A stretch of 60,332 nucleotides of DNA from Lachnospiraceae bacterium. Its GTDB lineage: Bacteria > Bacillota > Clostridia > Lachnospirales > Lachnospiraceae. Position 1 is the first letter of the stretch. The number at the start of each line of letters is the position of its first letter. The stretch covers positions 1 to 60,332 of the forward strand of contig JAAWEL010000075.1 of NCBI GenBank assembly GCA_022794255.1. Reading direction: 5' to 3'. Below, in pieces: positions 9,082 to 17,504 of this stretch. The position numbers were made by a program, and so were the translations under genes. The notes beneath the pieces were generated by a model. That model was not told the DNA's origin, ran no database searches, and worked only from the letters and a program-made list of their open reading frames with translations.

Positions 9082-10597
9082 GATATCCCCCTTCCATCTC
9101 CCTGCTTTTCCTGTCTCTGACTTCATCCTCCTGTGGAATCACAAGCCAGATCACCGTACCCTGCCCCTTTTTGCTGTAGATCTTCATCTCCCCATCCTGG
9201 TACATGGCATGAATCCGCTGATAAATATTTCCCAATCCGATTCCCACCTTCGCTGTATGGCTTCCCGCCAAAGCCGCGAGAAGTCCCTGCCTGTGCTCCT
9301 CATCCATCCCCACTCCTGTATCTGCCACCAGCACAATGACACGGTTTCCCTTTCGGCGCACCCGCAGATATACCCATCCTCCCTGCTCCTTCTTCCCAAT
9401 CCCATGAACAATCGCATTTTCCACCAAAGGCTGCAAGGTAAAAGCAGGTATCTTCACCTCTGTCTCATCCACCTGCAAGCGGCATTCGTACCGTATCCTG
9501 TTTCCAAACCGCATCTGCTGAATATACATATAATCCTGTACCACCCGTATCTCCTGCTCCAAAGCCACAATCTGTTCTGTGGTCTTTAAATTATACCGAA
9601 ACAGATTGCTCATACTGGTAATCATCTTTTCTGTGGTGGCTGCATCTTCCAGTTTCGCCATACAAGCAATCATGTTTAAAGTATTAAACAAAAAATGAGG
9701 ATTAATCTGACTCTTTAAAAGCTCCAGACGTGCCGCCTCCAACCGTTTCTCCATTCGAACCTTCTCCATCTCCTCTCTGTGAAGAAGCTCAGATATCTCA
9801 TGGTTTTTCATCAGAGTATGAATATATCCTTCCGTGGCATGCTTCATCTTGTTAAAAGCCCGAACCATCTCTCCCATCTCATCCCGATTATCCACCACCA
9901 GATCTTCTCCGCTAAAATCATTGACTGCAATCTTTCTGGTGGCATCTGCCAGCTTCTCCATTGGATCTACTACCCCATGGGACAAAATCCGGGTCAGCAA
10001 GGTCATAGCTCCAATCAATATCACAGAAACCAACAGAATCAAATAGGGCATCCAATAATACACAGGTACCCGTCTCTGGTAGCTGGCATCCCCCTCCACC
10101 ATGGTGAGCTGCAAAAGTTGGCGGGCATAGGTAGTCAGATAGCCCTGCATGGCATATACCTGATATAATCTTATGATATACTCTCCATCTCTCTGGTCCT
10201 GCAAAAGAATCTGATTTCTGGAATCCTGATACTTTTCATAGGCATTACGCACACTCCACGTCCTTCCATAGCGCTCTGCCCCAATCAGTCGATAGTCGAA
10301 GGGCAGCTGTGTCAGACTCTGCTCCGACTGTATGCATGCCTCCTCATATAGCTTTTCATTTTCTACGGTACGGTTTCTGATATAATTCTTAAAAACCTGA
10401 CTCTCCCGCTCCATAGCCTCCTGAAAATTATAGCATCGGGAATTATCATCCAAAATCACATTAAAATTTCCCAGGGCAAAATCCATCAGGAGAAAACTAA
10501 ACACCGCAGAAATCCCTATAACCAGAATTACCAGACATACATAGATCCCCAGCTTTTTCTTCAGAGACAATCCCAGCCAAACCGTTCTCACCCTCAC
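9056..10597 (-). CDS. YesM-type sensor histidine kinase
   Basis: Membrane sensor of 513 residues. A membrane segment near residues 16-38 and another near 180-205 flank an extracellular region of about 140 residues that has no recognised sensor fold. A HAMP domain follows (VDPMEKLADATRKIAVNDF), then the YesM/LytS-type histidine box LKSQINPHFLFNTLN (phosphorylated His near residue 300), then the ATPase domain with PLVENAIVHGIGKK and ADTGVGMDEE. The start is a GTG at 10597 with GGGGAGGGG upstream; another GTG six bases later is possible. It is cotranscribed with the YesN regulator, and both lie upstream of the TRAP genes, which suggests that it senses the transported acid or its occupied binding protein. 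Confidence 0.9.
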   Translation of the reverse strand: MRVRTVWLGLSLKKKLGIYVCLVILVIGISAVFSFLLMDFALGNFNVILDDNSRCYNFQEAMERESQVFKNYIRNRTVENEKLYEEACIQSEQSLTQLPFDYRLIGAERYGRTWSVRNAYEKYQDSRNQILLQDQRDGEYIIRLYQVYAMQGYLTTYARQLLQLTMVEGDASYQRRVPVYYWMPYLILLVSVILIGAMTLLTRILSHGVVDPMEKLADATRKIAVNDFSGEDLVVDNRDEMGEMVRAFNKMKHATEGYIHTLMKNHEISELLHREEMEKVRMEKRLEAARLELLKSQINPHFLFNTLNMIACMAKLEDAATTEKMITSMSNLFRYNLKTTEQIVALEQEIRVVQDYMYIQQMRFGNRIRYECRLQVDETEVKIPAFTLQPLVENAIVHGIGKKEQGGWVYLRVRRKGNRVIVLVADTGVGMDEEHRQGLLAALAGSHTAKVGIGLGNIYQRIHAMYQDGEMKIYSKKGQGTVIWLVIPQEDEVRDRKSREMEGGYHDSFTDCG

Positions 10598-10647
10598 ACC
10601 CCTCCCCTGTTACTTGGCTATTTTCCATTTTATCATGAATCAAAATA

Positions 10648-10676
10648 GGAGACAACTCTTTTCCTGAGTTGTCTCC
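10648..10676 (-). terminator. Probable terminator downstream of the P60 hydrolase gene
   Basis: A perfect 11-bp stem (GGAGACAACTC / GAGTTGTCTCC) with a 7-base loop. On the minus strand it is followed by TATTTTGATT, a weak T tract. It separates the wall hydrolase from the histidine kinase gene. Confidence 0.6.
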
Positions 10677-10762
10677 CGGGCTGTTTTCTTTTTCCTATAT
10701 AATTCCAAAAGCTCCACCTTAGGGGAAGGAACGCCTCTCCCCGCTTTGTCAAATCCCCTGTT

Positions 10763-12433
10763 CTAATTCAAAAATCTTCGTATCGTCTTAGGCTTTCGGT
10801 AATTCCATGTGGAAATCTTGATTCCGCTTCTGCGGCTTGCCGCATGTACGATCTGTCCGTTTCCAATGTACATTGCAACATGGTTCACCACACCGCTGCT
10901 GTTGGTGTAGAAAATCAAATCCCCTGGCAGCATCTCGCTGGCTGTAACTGCCCGTCCTGCCTTGGCCTGCTCCCTGGAAGTTCTGGGAAGGGACACCCCT
11001 GCCGCGTGTCGCATCACATACTGAACAAAACCAGAACAATCGGCTCCTGTGTTGGGATTGGTCCCTCCCCACACATATCGGTTGCCTACAAACTGCAGTC
11101 CATAATTTACCACCTTGCTGCGCAGAGCCGCCTGCTGGTTGGCCCGCTCCTCCACCGGGGAAAACTTGATGGCCTCTGTCAGAGCATACCGCACCTCCAC
11201 ATTGTTATCCCTGGTGGCGATAAAAGCCTTATCTGGCTCCTCACCTTCCTCACTGTCGCCTGTATCCAGCTCAATCTCGATCCAGCCGTCCATCTGATTC
11301 AGCACCGTATATCGATCCTCTTTGGAAATCTGCGTCCAAATCCGGGAATCTGTGGTGGGCTCAGAACGGACATTCAACTTATCTGTATTGACAATGGCCA
11401 TCAGTGTTGCCGATTCCAGGGCCAGATCCCTGGCTTCCTGTCCTGTTGCCACATATTGGGTGTCTGCTGTGATATATCCGGTAATCGAACCTGACTTAAC
11501 TTTGTACCAGCCGTCCAAGGTCTCTAAGATCTCTCCCGCTGCCTTGCCAGGGAATTTGCCAATAATATTTGTATCATCCTCCGTGCTGGGGCTCTTTCGG
11601 ATATTTAAATAATTGCTGACCTTAGAGATCACCAGATTGTCATACTGATTTAAGGCCATAGCTCGCAAATCCAGCTTTCTCGCCTCATTTAAGGCATACT
11701 TTACAGTCACAAATTCAGAAGAAATATATCCCTCCTCAATCCGGATCCAGCCGTCTAGTTCCTCTAGTACCGGATAACGCTCATGGATCAAAGCCTGAGC
11801 CACCACATTGGAGGCATCCTCCATATTCGGTTCAGACCGGATATTCAGCTTCTCTGCATTGACCTCTGCCATCTGTTCCACCTGCGCCAAGGCCTGCTGA
11901 CGTGCCTCATCCCCGCTGAGCACATAGCGGTTGTGAACATAGCCTTCAATACCGCCGGATGTAATATGGCTCCACTCCCCTTCTGTCTCGAGCACCTCAC
12001 AGGCGCTGTTCTGCTGCAGCTTCCCGATAATCTTTCCATTGGATCCTGGAGATTCCCGCACATTTAAATACCCTGCTACCTGCACCAGTCCCAGATTTTC
12101 ATAAGAATCAATGACCGCCTGCTTGTCCTGTAAAATTCGCTGTCTCTCCATCTCCTCATAAGACACAATAGACTCAATCGTAACCGGAGACTCCCCTGTG
12201 GTCTCCTCAGGATCAACTGCTGCTTCCTGATAATCTCCCCCTTCCTGGCGAGAGGAAAAAACCTTGGTAAAGATTGCTGTCATCGATAAGACAGCCAGAA
12301 CAGCCCCCGCAACAATCAGATGCTGGCGGGTGGGAAATCTTTTTTTGCGGCGGCGGGATCGGGTGGAATGAGACTTACTGGAACGAAAACCGTGAATCAT
12401 TTCTTTATTGAAAGAATTTCTTTTATCTGACAT
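10763..12433 (-). CDS. SH3-domain NlpC/P60 cell wall hydrolase
   Basis: Probable gamma-D-glutamyl-diamino acid endopeptidase acting on cell wall peptides. The 556-residue protein has a basic cytoplasmic stretch (SRRRKKR), one membrane segment at about 38-60 and then extracellular domains. Four bacterial SH3 repeats can be seen, marked by YLNVRESPGSNGKIIGKL, KLNIRSEPNMEDASNVV, YLNIRKSPSTEDDTNIIG and KLNVRSEPTTDSRIW. The C-terminal NlpC/P60 domain (about 440-556) has the catalytic cysteine in NTGADCSGFVQYVM, the histidine in VVNHVAMYIGNG and a polar third residue near VHAASRRSG. It stands alone between a hairpin and the chromate-transporter pair. Likely role: wall remodelling or spore/vegetative wall turnover; the exact bond cut is inferred from the family. 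Confidence 0.9.
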   Translation of the reverse strand: MSDKRNSFNKEMIHGFRSSKSHSTRSRRRKKRFPTRQHLIVAGAVLAVLSMTAIFTKVFSSRQEGGDYQEAAVDPEETTGESPVTIESIVSYEEMERQRILQDKQAVIDSYENLGLVQVAGYLNVRESPGSNGKIIGKLQQNSACEVLETEGEWSHITSGGIEGYVHNRYVLSGDEARQQALAQVEQMAEVNAEKLNIRSEPNMEDASNVVAQALIHERYPVLEELDGWIRIEEGYISSEFVTVKYALNEARKLDLRAMALNQYDNLVISKVSNYLNIRKSPSTEDDTNIIGKFPGKAAGEILETLDGWYKVKSGSITGYITADTQYVATGQEARDLALESATLMAIVNTDKLNVRSEPTTDSRIWTQISKEDRYTVLNQMDGWIEIELDTGDSEEGEEPDKAFIATRDNNVEVRYALTEAIKFSPVEERANQQAALRSKVVNYGLQFVGNRYVWGGTNPNTGADCSGFVQYVMRHAAGVSLPRTSREQAKAGRAVTASEMLPGDLIFYTNSSGVVNHVAMYIGNGQIVHAASRRSGIKISTWNYRKPKTIRRFLN

Positions 12434-12577
12434 GTCAGCTCTCCTTCTCGATGTGGAGTAAATATAAAAAGGGGAAGGCCCCGCATTGGAGAGTATACCA
12501 CAATTCTTTCTTCTTTACGATACTGTGATATAGAAAAATTATTAAAATTCTATTACATTTCTCCCCTCTATTTCTCC

Positions 12578-13105
12578 TTAACCCAGGATCAGCCCTAAAA
12601 CCGCAGCAATCAGAATCGTTTTCGGTATGGAGAGCTTCCCTTTTATCAGAATAACTCCGCAGATCAAAGCGATAACCGCAAGATTCCAGGAGATTTGACC
12701 ATCTGGAAAAAAGGTAGAGATTCCCAAGGTTACTGCAGCAGAGGCCAGCATACCAAGACTGGCTGGCCGAACACCGCGCATAGCGCTTTCCAGATATTTA
12801 TTTCCCTTCAGGTGAAAGATAAAATGTGCTGCCGCCATGGAAAGCGTGAGAGAAGGCATCATCACTCCAAAGCTGGCACAGAGCGCTCCCCACACTCCTG
12901 CTGTGCGCAAACCCACAAAAGTGGCGCAATTAATCCCCAGAGACCCAGGCGTCATCTCAGCCACAGCGACAATGTCCATCACCTCCGCCGGTGTCATCCA
13001 CCCGTACCTTACCACCTCATCATTGATTACCGGAATCATAGTCATGCCCCCAAAACTGCAAAATCCAATCTTCATAAAAGATAAAAAAAGCCTAAGACAC
13101 GTCAT
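12578..13105 (-). CDS. Chromate transporter family protein, second half-size subunit
   Basis: Membrane protein of 175 residues of the short-chain CHR (ChrA) family. The start MTCLRLFLSFMKIGFCSFGG carries the family motif FxKIGxxxFGG, and the segment MTPGSLGINCATFVGLRTAG (near residue 50) carries the conserved PGP/PGSLG-like signature. Five to six hydrophobic segments follow. It overlaps the first subunit gene by 14 bases. In this family two half-size proteins usually work as a pair; some move chromate or sulfate, others have unknown substrates, so chromate export is only the family label. Confidence 0.88.
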   Translation of the reverse strand: MTCLRLFLSFMKIGFCSFGGMTMIPVINDEVVRYGWMTPAEVMDIVAVAEMTPGSLGINCATFVGLRTAGVWGALCASFGVMMPSLTLSMAAAHFIFHLKGNKYLESAMRGVRPASLGMLASAAVTLGISTFFPDGQISWNLAVIALICGVILIKGKLSIPKTILIAAVLGLILG

Positions 13106-13649
13106 CCTCTATCTCTCCCTTCCACAGGATAAGCCCTGCCACCAAGGCCGCAAGCACAATGAAAAGCTTGTTTATCCCGGTGAAAATACAGATCACAAAA
13201 ACCACTGATAAAATTATCCACGCCATCCGCCCATGAATCGCTGTTTTTTTCAGCTTTAGACAGGCACTGACAATGATCGGGACCACCACACTGCGCACTC
13301 CGTTTAATATCTTCCCCACAATCCCATTATCCCGCAGGGAGCTGTAAAAATAAGTGACTATGGCAATGGCAGCCAGAGCTGGGGCTGACAGCCCTATAGC
13401 TGCAATGGCGCCGCCTGCCACTCCCTCCATAGCATAGCCACAAAATACAGACATATTAATAATCATCACACCAGGGAAAGACTTTGCCAGAGACATATAA
13501 TCCATCACCTGCTCCTCTGTCAGCCACCCCTTCTTGTCCACAAATTCACTTTGCATCTGAGCAATAATGCTCCATCCTCCACCAAAAGTGAACAGCCCGA
13601 TTTTTGCCATAACATAAAATATAACTACTAGCCTTCTGCATCTCTCCAT
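13092..13649 (-). CDS. Chromate transporter family protein, first half-size subunit
   Basis: Membrane protein of 185 residues, paired with the next gene. It begins MERCRRLVVIFYVMAKIGLFTFGG, with the CHR family motif at about residues 15-24, and has MDYMSLAKSFPGVMIINMSVFCGY in the place of the family PGP signature. The listed ATG at 13649 has a poor ribosome binding site. A far better one (AGGAGGAGAATATT then ATG) lies at 13689 but in another frame; removal of one base from a run of five T (13653-13657) would join the two and extend the protein by 13 residues. The start is therefore uncertain, either because of a real frameshift or a base-call error. Confidence 0.85.
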   Translation of the reverse strand: MERCRRLVVIFYVMAKIGLFTFGGGWSIIAQMQSEFVDKKGWLTEEQVMDYMSLAKSFPGVMIINMSVFCGYAMEGVAGGAIAAIGLSAPALAAIAIVTYFYSSLRDNGIVGKILNGVRSVVVPIIVSACLKLKKTAIHGRMAWIILSVVFVICIFTGINKLFIVLAALVAGLILWKGEIEDDVS

Positions 13650-13961
13650 TATAAAAATCCCGCCCTTTAACCGTTTCTTTTCTAATCATAATATTCTCCT
13701 CCTATAAGGTCAAGTAGAAAAATCCTATAGTCCTTATCACACTTTTCCTATGGAAAAATCATCTATACCCATTCATTCCTCCCTCCATCGACAAATTTTT
13801 CTAAGTTTTTCACAAAACATTCACACTTTGGCGGAAATTTAATAAAAAATAAATAGTTTTTTTCTGCCCTTTGTAGTAAACTCTTGTTTGCAACAGCCAT
13901 TTCCCAGAAATCACGGAAAATGACACATTCTAAATTTTCACAAGAGGAGTGATTTGTAATT
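13650..13961. other. Divergent intergenic region between the chr pair and the acidic lipoprotein
   Basis: About 310 bases without a confirmed gene. It contains a strong ribosome binding site and ATG at 13689 (minus strand) that runs out of frame into the chr gene, and a small palindrome TTTTCC-TAT-GGAAAA at 13743-13757 that could be an operator. The rest is AT-rich; no convincing pair of -35 and -10 boxes was found for either direction. Confidence 0.5.
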
Positions 13962-14795
13962 ATGAAAAAAACATTTTTGACTATGGCGATTCTTACCATG
14001 GTTCTGGGTGCATCTGCATGTTCTTCCAAAAGCAGTACGGATGCCACTACCACGGCTGCCGAGACCACCACAGAAGCCCCCCAGACCACAGAGGCAGAAA
14101 CTACTACAGAGGAGACGGAGGACGAGGAAGTAGAGGAGATGTCCATGACTGGTGTGATTACAGGCATCAACAGTGATATTCTTACGGTTCAAGGCGATGA
14201 TGACGATACAGAAAAAAAATACGATATATCAAAAGCGGAGATAACCCGTGAGTTTCCCTTCGCTGAGGGAGACCAGGTAGAGATCGTCTATCCGGACGGA
14301 ACGGACAAAGATCCGATCCCAGCTATTTCCCTGGAGGTTTTGGAATCTGTCATTGCCGAAAATACGGATCCCTCTGTCATTGGCTCTGTAACGGAGGTAA
14401 ATGATTCCACCCTCACCATCAAGTCAGACGAGGATGATGAAAGCTACACAGTAAGGATCGCCAATGCCTATGTTGTGGCCAAAAACGGGATCACTCCGGA
14501 CAAGAAGGCCACCATCACATACATTGGAGACTTGGATGATGATGCTATGGCAACCAAGATTGTTATGGAAGATTCCTATGATACAGCGGAAGCTGATTTG
14601 AATGCATTTATCGGCAAGGTAGCAGAAGTGGAGGAAGGCAGTATTGTACTGATATCTGCTGATGATGAGTATTTCACCTTTGTGGCTGAGGATATTGACT
14701 TCTCTCAGTACAGCACAGGGGATACACTTCAAGTCTACTATACCGGAACCCTCACCGCCAAAGCTCTCACCGCTGAGGACGTAGAGAAAAAATAA
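13962..14795 (+). CDS. Acidic lipoprotein with three similar beta-rich repeats; function unknown
   Basis: I do not recognise a named family. The 277-residue protein starts with a clear lipoprotein signal (MKKTFLTMAILTMVLGASAC, cysteine at 20), then a linker of T, E, A and D to about residue 60. Three similar units follow: MTGVITGINSDILTVQGDD (about 64), VIGSVTEVNDSTLTIKSDE (about 142) and FIGKVAEVEEGSIVLISAD (about 218), each continuing into a segment like GDQVEIVYPDG / KATITYIGDL / GDTLQVYYTG. The pattern suggests three small beta-barrel (OB-like) domains. The protein is strongly acidic. RBS AGAGGAG lies 13 bases upstream. It is monocistronic, ending at a strong terminator. It is probably displayed on the outer face of the membrane; metal or polymer binding is only a guess. 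Confidence 0.85.
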   Translation: MKKTFLTMAILTMVLGASACSSKSSTDATTTAAETTTEAPQTTEAETTTEETEDEEVEEMSMTGVITGINSDILTVQGDDDDTEKKYDISKAEITREFPFAEGDQVEIVYPDGTDKDPIPAISLEVLESVIAENTDPSVIGSVTEVNDSTLTIKSDEDDESYTVRIANAYVVAKNGITPDKKATITYIGDLDDDAMATKIVMEDSYDTAEADLNAFIGKVAEVEEGSIVLISADDEYFTFVAEDIDFSQYSTGDTLQVYYTGTLTAKALTAEDVEKK

Positions 14796-14852
14796 AAAAG
14801 GAATCCTGCCTGTCTTGTTGGGAAACAGATGACAGGACACGCGGCATCAAAA

Positions 14853-14892
14853 CGCCATGGTGTCAGGGAAAAATACCCTGACACCATGGCGC
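14853..14892. terminator. Strong bidirectional terminator
   Basis: A perfect 16-bp stem (CGCCATGGTGTCAGGG and its complement) with an 8-base loop lies between two convergent genes. The T tracts are short on both sides. Confidence 0.75.
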
Positions 14893-14906
14893 TTTCATTA
14901 TCCCGT

Positions 14907-15551
14907 TTATATATCATATCCAATCATCCGAATATAGCTCTTAATCAAGTCCACTACCTGCTCAAGCTCTAAGCGGCTGGCATTGATAGGCAGATCATAA
15001 TTTTCCACATCTTCCCACTCCTTGCCAGTAAAATAATGATGATACTCCCGGCGCTGCTTTGTGATCTTATTTAACTTGGAGAGAGCCTCCTTGGTGTCTG
15101 TGATCCCGTCCACCTCCATGGTTCTGCGGATGCAGGTGTCCACATCTGCGTACACAAAGATCTTGACCAGATCTTCCTTTCCTGCTGACTCCAAAATAAA
15201 GTCTGCACAGCGGCCCACGATAACACAGGATTCTGTGTTGGCCAGCTCCCGGATCACCTCAGACTGGAACTTGAAAAGATTCTCCGGAGAAGTGACATCC
15301 CCCTGGGTCTTTGGCGCACCCAGGGGTGCATGGCGCATCCCTCCTACAATCCTCCGCAACAGGTTGTTGCCTGCTTTCTCGTCTGCCAGGCGAAAATACT
15401 GCTCTCCCACCGCACTTTTTTCTGCTGTCATGCTGAGGATCTCATCATCATAGAAAGGAATCCCCAGCTCTTCAGCCAACTTTCGCCCCACGATCCTTCC
15501 CCCGCTCCCATATTGGCGCTCAATCGTGATCACCAGCTTGCTTTTGTCCAT
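14907..15551 (-). CDS. Cytidylate kinase-like family protein
   Basis: A 214-residue P-loop protein of the AAA_26 / cytidylate-kinase-like family that is common in Lachnospiraceae. It starts LVITIERQYGSGGRIVGRKL, where the Walker-type loop is GSGGRIVG rather than the GxxGxGK of true Cmk; ELGIPFYDDEIL and CVIVGRCADFIL follow, with the basic lid region near residues 145-175 (RRTMEV, KQRREYHHYF). The ATG at 15551 is preferred because it starts the first strand and has GGAAGG upstream. True nucleotide kinase activity is not proven for this family. It is flanked by terminators and so is a single-gene unit. Confidence 0.85.
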   Translation of the reverse strand: MDKSKLVITIERQYGSGGRIVGRKLAEELGIPFYDDEILSMTAEKSAVGEQYFRLADEKAGNNLLRRIVGGMRHAPLGAPKTQGDVTSPENLFKFQSEVIRELANTESCVIVGRCADFILESAGKEDLVKIFVYADVDTCIRRTMEVDGITDTKEALSKLNKITKQRREYHHYFTGKEWEDVENYDLPINASRLELEQVVDLIKSYIRMIGYDI

Positions 15552-15613
15552 AAAAACACCTTCCTTCCTGAACAAATCTTTCTTTTATCATACCATAAAA
15601 CCATCAAATATGC

Positions 15614-15647
15614 AAAAAAAGTTCCGTATCTTCAAATGATACGGAAC
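15614..15647 (-). terminator. Rho-independent terminator of the PF04392-type ABC operon
   Basis: On the minus strand GTTCCGTATC and GATACGGAAC form a perfect 10-bp stem with a 7-base loop, followed by seven T. It lies 20 bases after the ATPase gene. Confidence 0.92.
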
Positions 15648-15666
15648 CTTCATTCGTCACTGCTAT

Positions 15667-16464
15667 CTATTTTGCCAGCATCATCCTGTCATTGGCAAAC
15701 TCGCCACCGCTCTCCTGGGCAAACTTATGCAGAAGATCCTCCACTGTCAGCTTTTTCTTCTCCTCCCCGGACACATCATAGATAATCCGTCCCTCATTCA
15801 TCATGATCAAACGATTTCCGATCTGGATGGCATCCTTCATATTATGTGTAATCATAAGGGTAGTCAGATGGTCCTGATTGACAATCGTCTCCGTTGTCTC
15901 CAACACCTTGGCAGCCGTCTTTGGATCCAGGGCAGCCGTATGCTCATCCAAAAGCAAAAGCTTCGGCTTTTCTAAGGTTGCCATAAGAAGGGTAAGAGCC
16001 TGCCTCTGACCACCGGAGAGAAGCCCTACTTTGGAGGTCAGACGGTTCTCAAGCCCCAGATTCAGCTTTGCCAGCAGATCCCGGTACAGCTTTCTCTCAC
16101 TTCCCGAGATTCCCTGCTTTAAAGTCCTTCTATGACCCCGGCGCAGTGCCAGAGCAAGATTTTCCTCGATTCCCATGGTGGCGGCAGTGCCATTCATGGG
16201 ATCCTGGAATACCCTCCCGAGAAATTTGGCCCGTCTGTGTTCAGAAAGCTTTGTCACATCCTTGCCGTCAATCAGGATCTGCCCTTCATCAACCTGCCAG
16301 GTGCCGGCGATTGCATTTAAAAGGGTGGATTTCCCTGCCCCGTTTCCACCAATCACCGTGACAAAGTCTCCGTCCGTCAAAGTCAGGCTGAGGTCGTTTA
16401 AGGCCAGCTTTTCATTGACTGTCCCGGGATTAAAGGTTTTATAAATATTTTTAACCTCAAGCAT
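15667..16464 (-). CDS. ABC transporter ATP-binding protein (PF04392-type importer)
   Basis: Cytoplasmic ATPase of 265 residues that powers uptake with the permease and binding protein encoded upstream. Walker A is GGNGAGKST (about residue 38), the signature is LLSGGQRQALTLLMAT, and Walker B is KLLLLDEHTAALDPKTA; the histidine directly after the Walker B glutamate (DEHTAALD) is typical of this small class. The switch histidine is in LMITHNMKDA. Its ATG shares one base with the permease stop codon. It is the last gene before a terminator. Substrate is discussed under the binding protein. Confidence 0.92.
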   Translation of the reverse strand: MLEVKNIYKTFNPGTVNEKLALNDLSLTLTDGDFVTVIGGNGAGKSTLLNAIAGTWQVDEGQILIDGKDVTKLSEHRRAKFLGRVFQDPMNGTAATMGIEENLALALRRGHRRTLKQGISGSERKLYRDLLAKLNLGLENRLTSKVGLLSGGQRQALTLLMATLEKPKLLLLDEHTAALDPKTAAKVLETTETIVNQDHLTTLMITHNMKDAIQIGNRLIMMNEGRIIYDVSGEEKKKLTVEDLLHKFAQESGGEFANDRMMLAK

Positions 16465-17378
16465 CAGCTTCGTCCTCCTCTCCTAACCGGCTTTGAAAAA
16501 TAACGGCTTTTCCAGGTTGGAATTGCCAGGAAGATAGCCACCACCACAGCAGACAGAAGCTTCAAAAGATCTGTGTCAATTCCCATCCAGATGACAAACT
16601 GCAGCACCAGATAGTAAATAATAGACCCCAATGCCACTCCCAGAAGGCGGAATCCGAAATTGTGGAACACTCTCCCAAAAACAGCTTCCCCGATAATCAC
16701 TGCCGCCAGTCCGATTACAATGGCCCCCCGGCCCATGTTAATATCTGCAAAGCCCTGGTATTGAGCTAAAAGAGCACCAGAAAATGCCACCAGACCATTG
16801 GAAATCATGAGCCCCAAAACCCGGTTTAAGTCTGTGTTAATGCCCTGAGCCCTGGCCATTTTGTCGTTACAGCCTGTGGCCCGCAAAGAGCACCCCAGCT
16901 CTGTGCCGAAAAACCAGTACAAAAACAAGATCAGCACCACAATCGTCACTGCTACGATTGGAATAGTATTTTTATAAAAAGGCACATTTTTAATAAAACG
17001 CAGCGAGACCAAAAGATCAAACTTATCCACATTGATCGCCTGATTCGCCTTTCCCATTATTTTCAAATTAATCGAATACAATCCTAACTGTGTAAGAATT
17101 CCTGACAGAATCGCCGGAATCCCCATAAAGGTGTGAAAAAGGCCTGTGGCCAGACCAGTAATCATTCCGGCCAATACTGCCCCTAGCATGGCAACCCATA
17201 CATTCTGCCCACCTAGCATCAATATAATACAGACCGCACCGCCGGTACACAGCGAGCCATCTACAGTCAGATCCGCAATATCCAGAACCCGATAGGTGAT
17301 GTACACACCAATCGCCATAATTCCCCATATCAATCCCTGCGCCACCGCTCCGGGCAATGCATTCAATAAGCTCATCAT
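16464..17378 (-). CDS. ABC transporter permease (PF04392-type importer)
   Basis: Membrane channel of 304 residues with about eight to nine hydrophobic segments, of the branched-chain amino acid permease (LivH-like) superfamily. Family segments include GLIWGIMAIGVYITYRVLDI (about residue 14), DLTVDGSLCTGGA and GCNDKMARAQGINTDLNRVLGL (about 175), the cytoplasmic loop that meets the ATPase. Two ATG codons follow each other at 17378 and 17375; either fits AAGGGAAG upstream. The gene is separated from the binding-protein gene by a long hairpin. Confidence 0.92.
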   Translation of the reverse strand: MMSLLNALPGAVAQGLIWGIMAIGVYITYRVLDIADLTVDGSLCTGGAVCIILMLGGQNVWVAMLGAVLAGMITGLATGLFHTFMGIPAILSGILTQLGLYSINLKIMGKANQAINVDKFDLLVSLRFIKNVPFYKNTIPIVAVTIVVLILFLYWFFGTELGCSLRATGCNDKMARAQGINTDLNRVLGLMISNGLVAFSGALLAQYQGFADINMGRGAIVIGLAAVIIGEAVFGRVFHNFGFRLLGVALGSIIYYLVLQFVIWMGIDTDLLKLLSAVVVAIFLAIPTWKSRYFSKPVRRGGRS

Positions 17379-17432
17379 AGTTTTATTCTTCCCTTGTTTG
17401 CATAATTGGCTGCTTACTTATTCACAGCAGCT

Positions 17433-17492
17433 CAGACAGGGGTTCTTCCTGTCCGTCTAAAGCTGGACAGGAATTTAAATTCCCTCTGTCTG
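17433..17492 (-). other. Nested hairpin between binding-protein and permease genes
   Basis: An inner perfect 9-bp stem (TTCCTGTCC at 17446-17454 and its complement at 17465-17473) lies inside an outer stem (CAGACAGGG and CCCTCTGTCTG, with a 2-base bulge). There is no T tract. It probably sets the ratio of binding protein to permease by partial termination or by protecting the 3' end of the shorter mRNA. Confidence 0.65.
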
Positions 17493-17504
17493 AATCGATG
17501 CCAT

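Noticed and set aside
10763..12433. Direct repeats within the P60 hydrolase gene as a mobile or CRISPR-like repeat
   Set aside because: They are explained by the four SH3 domains of one coding sequence.
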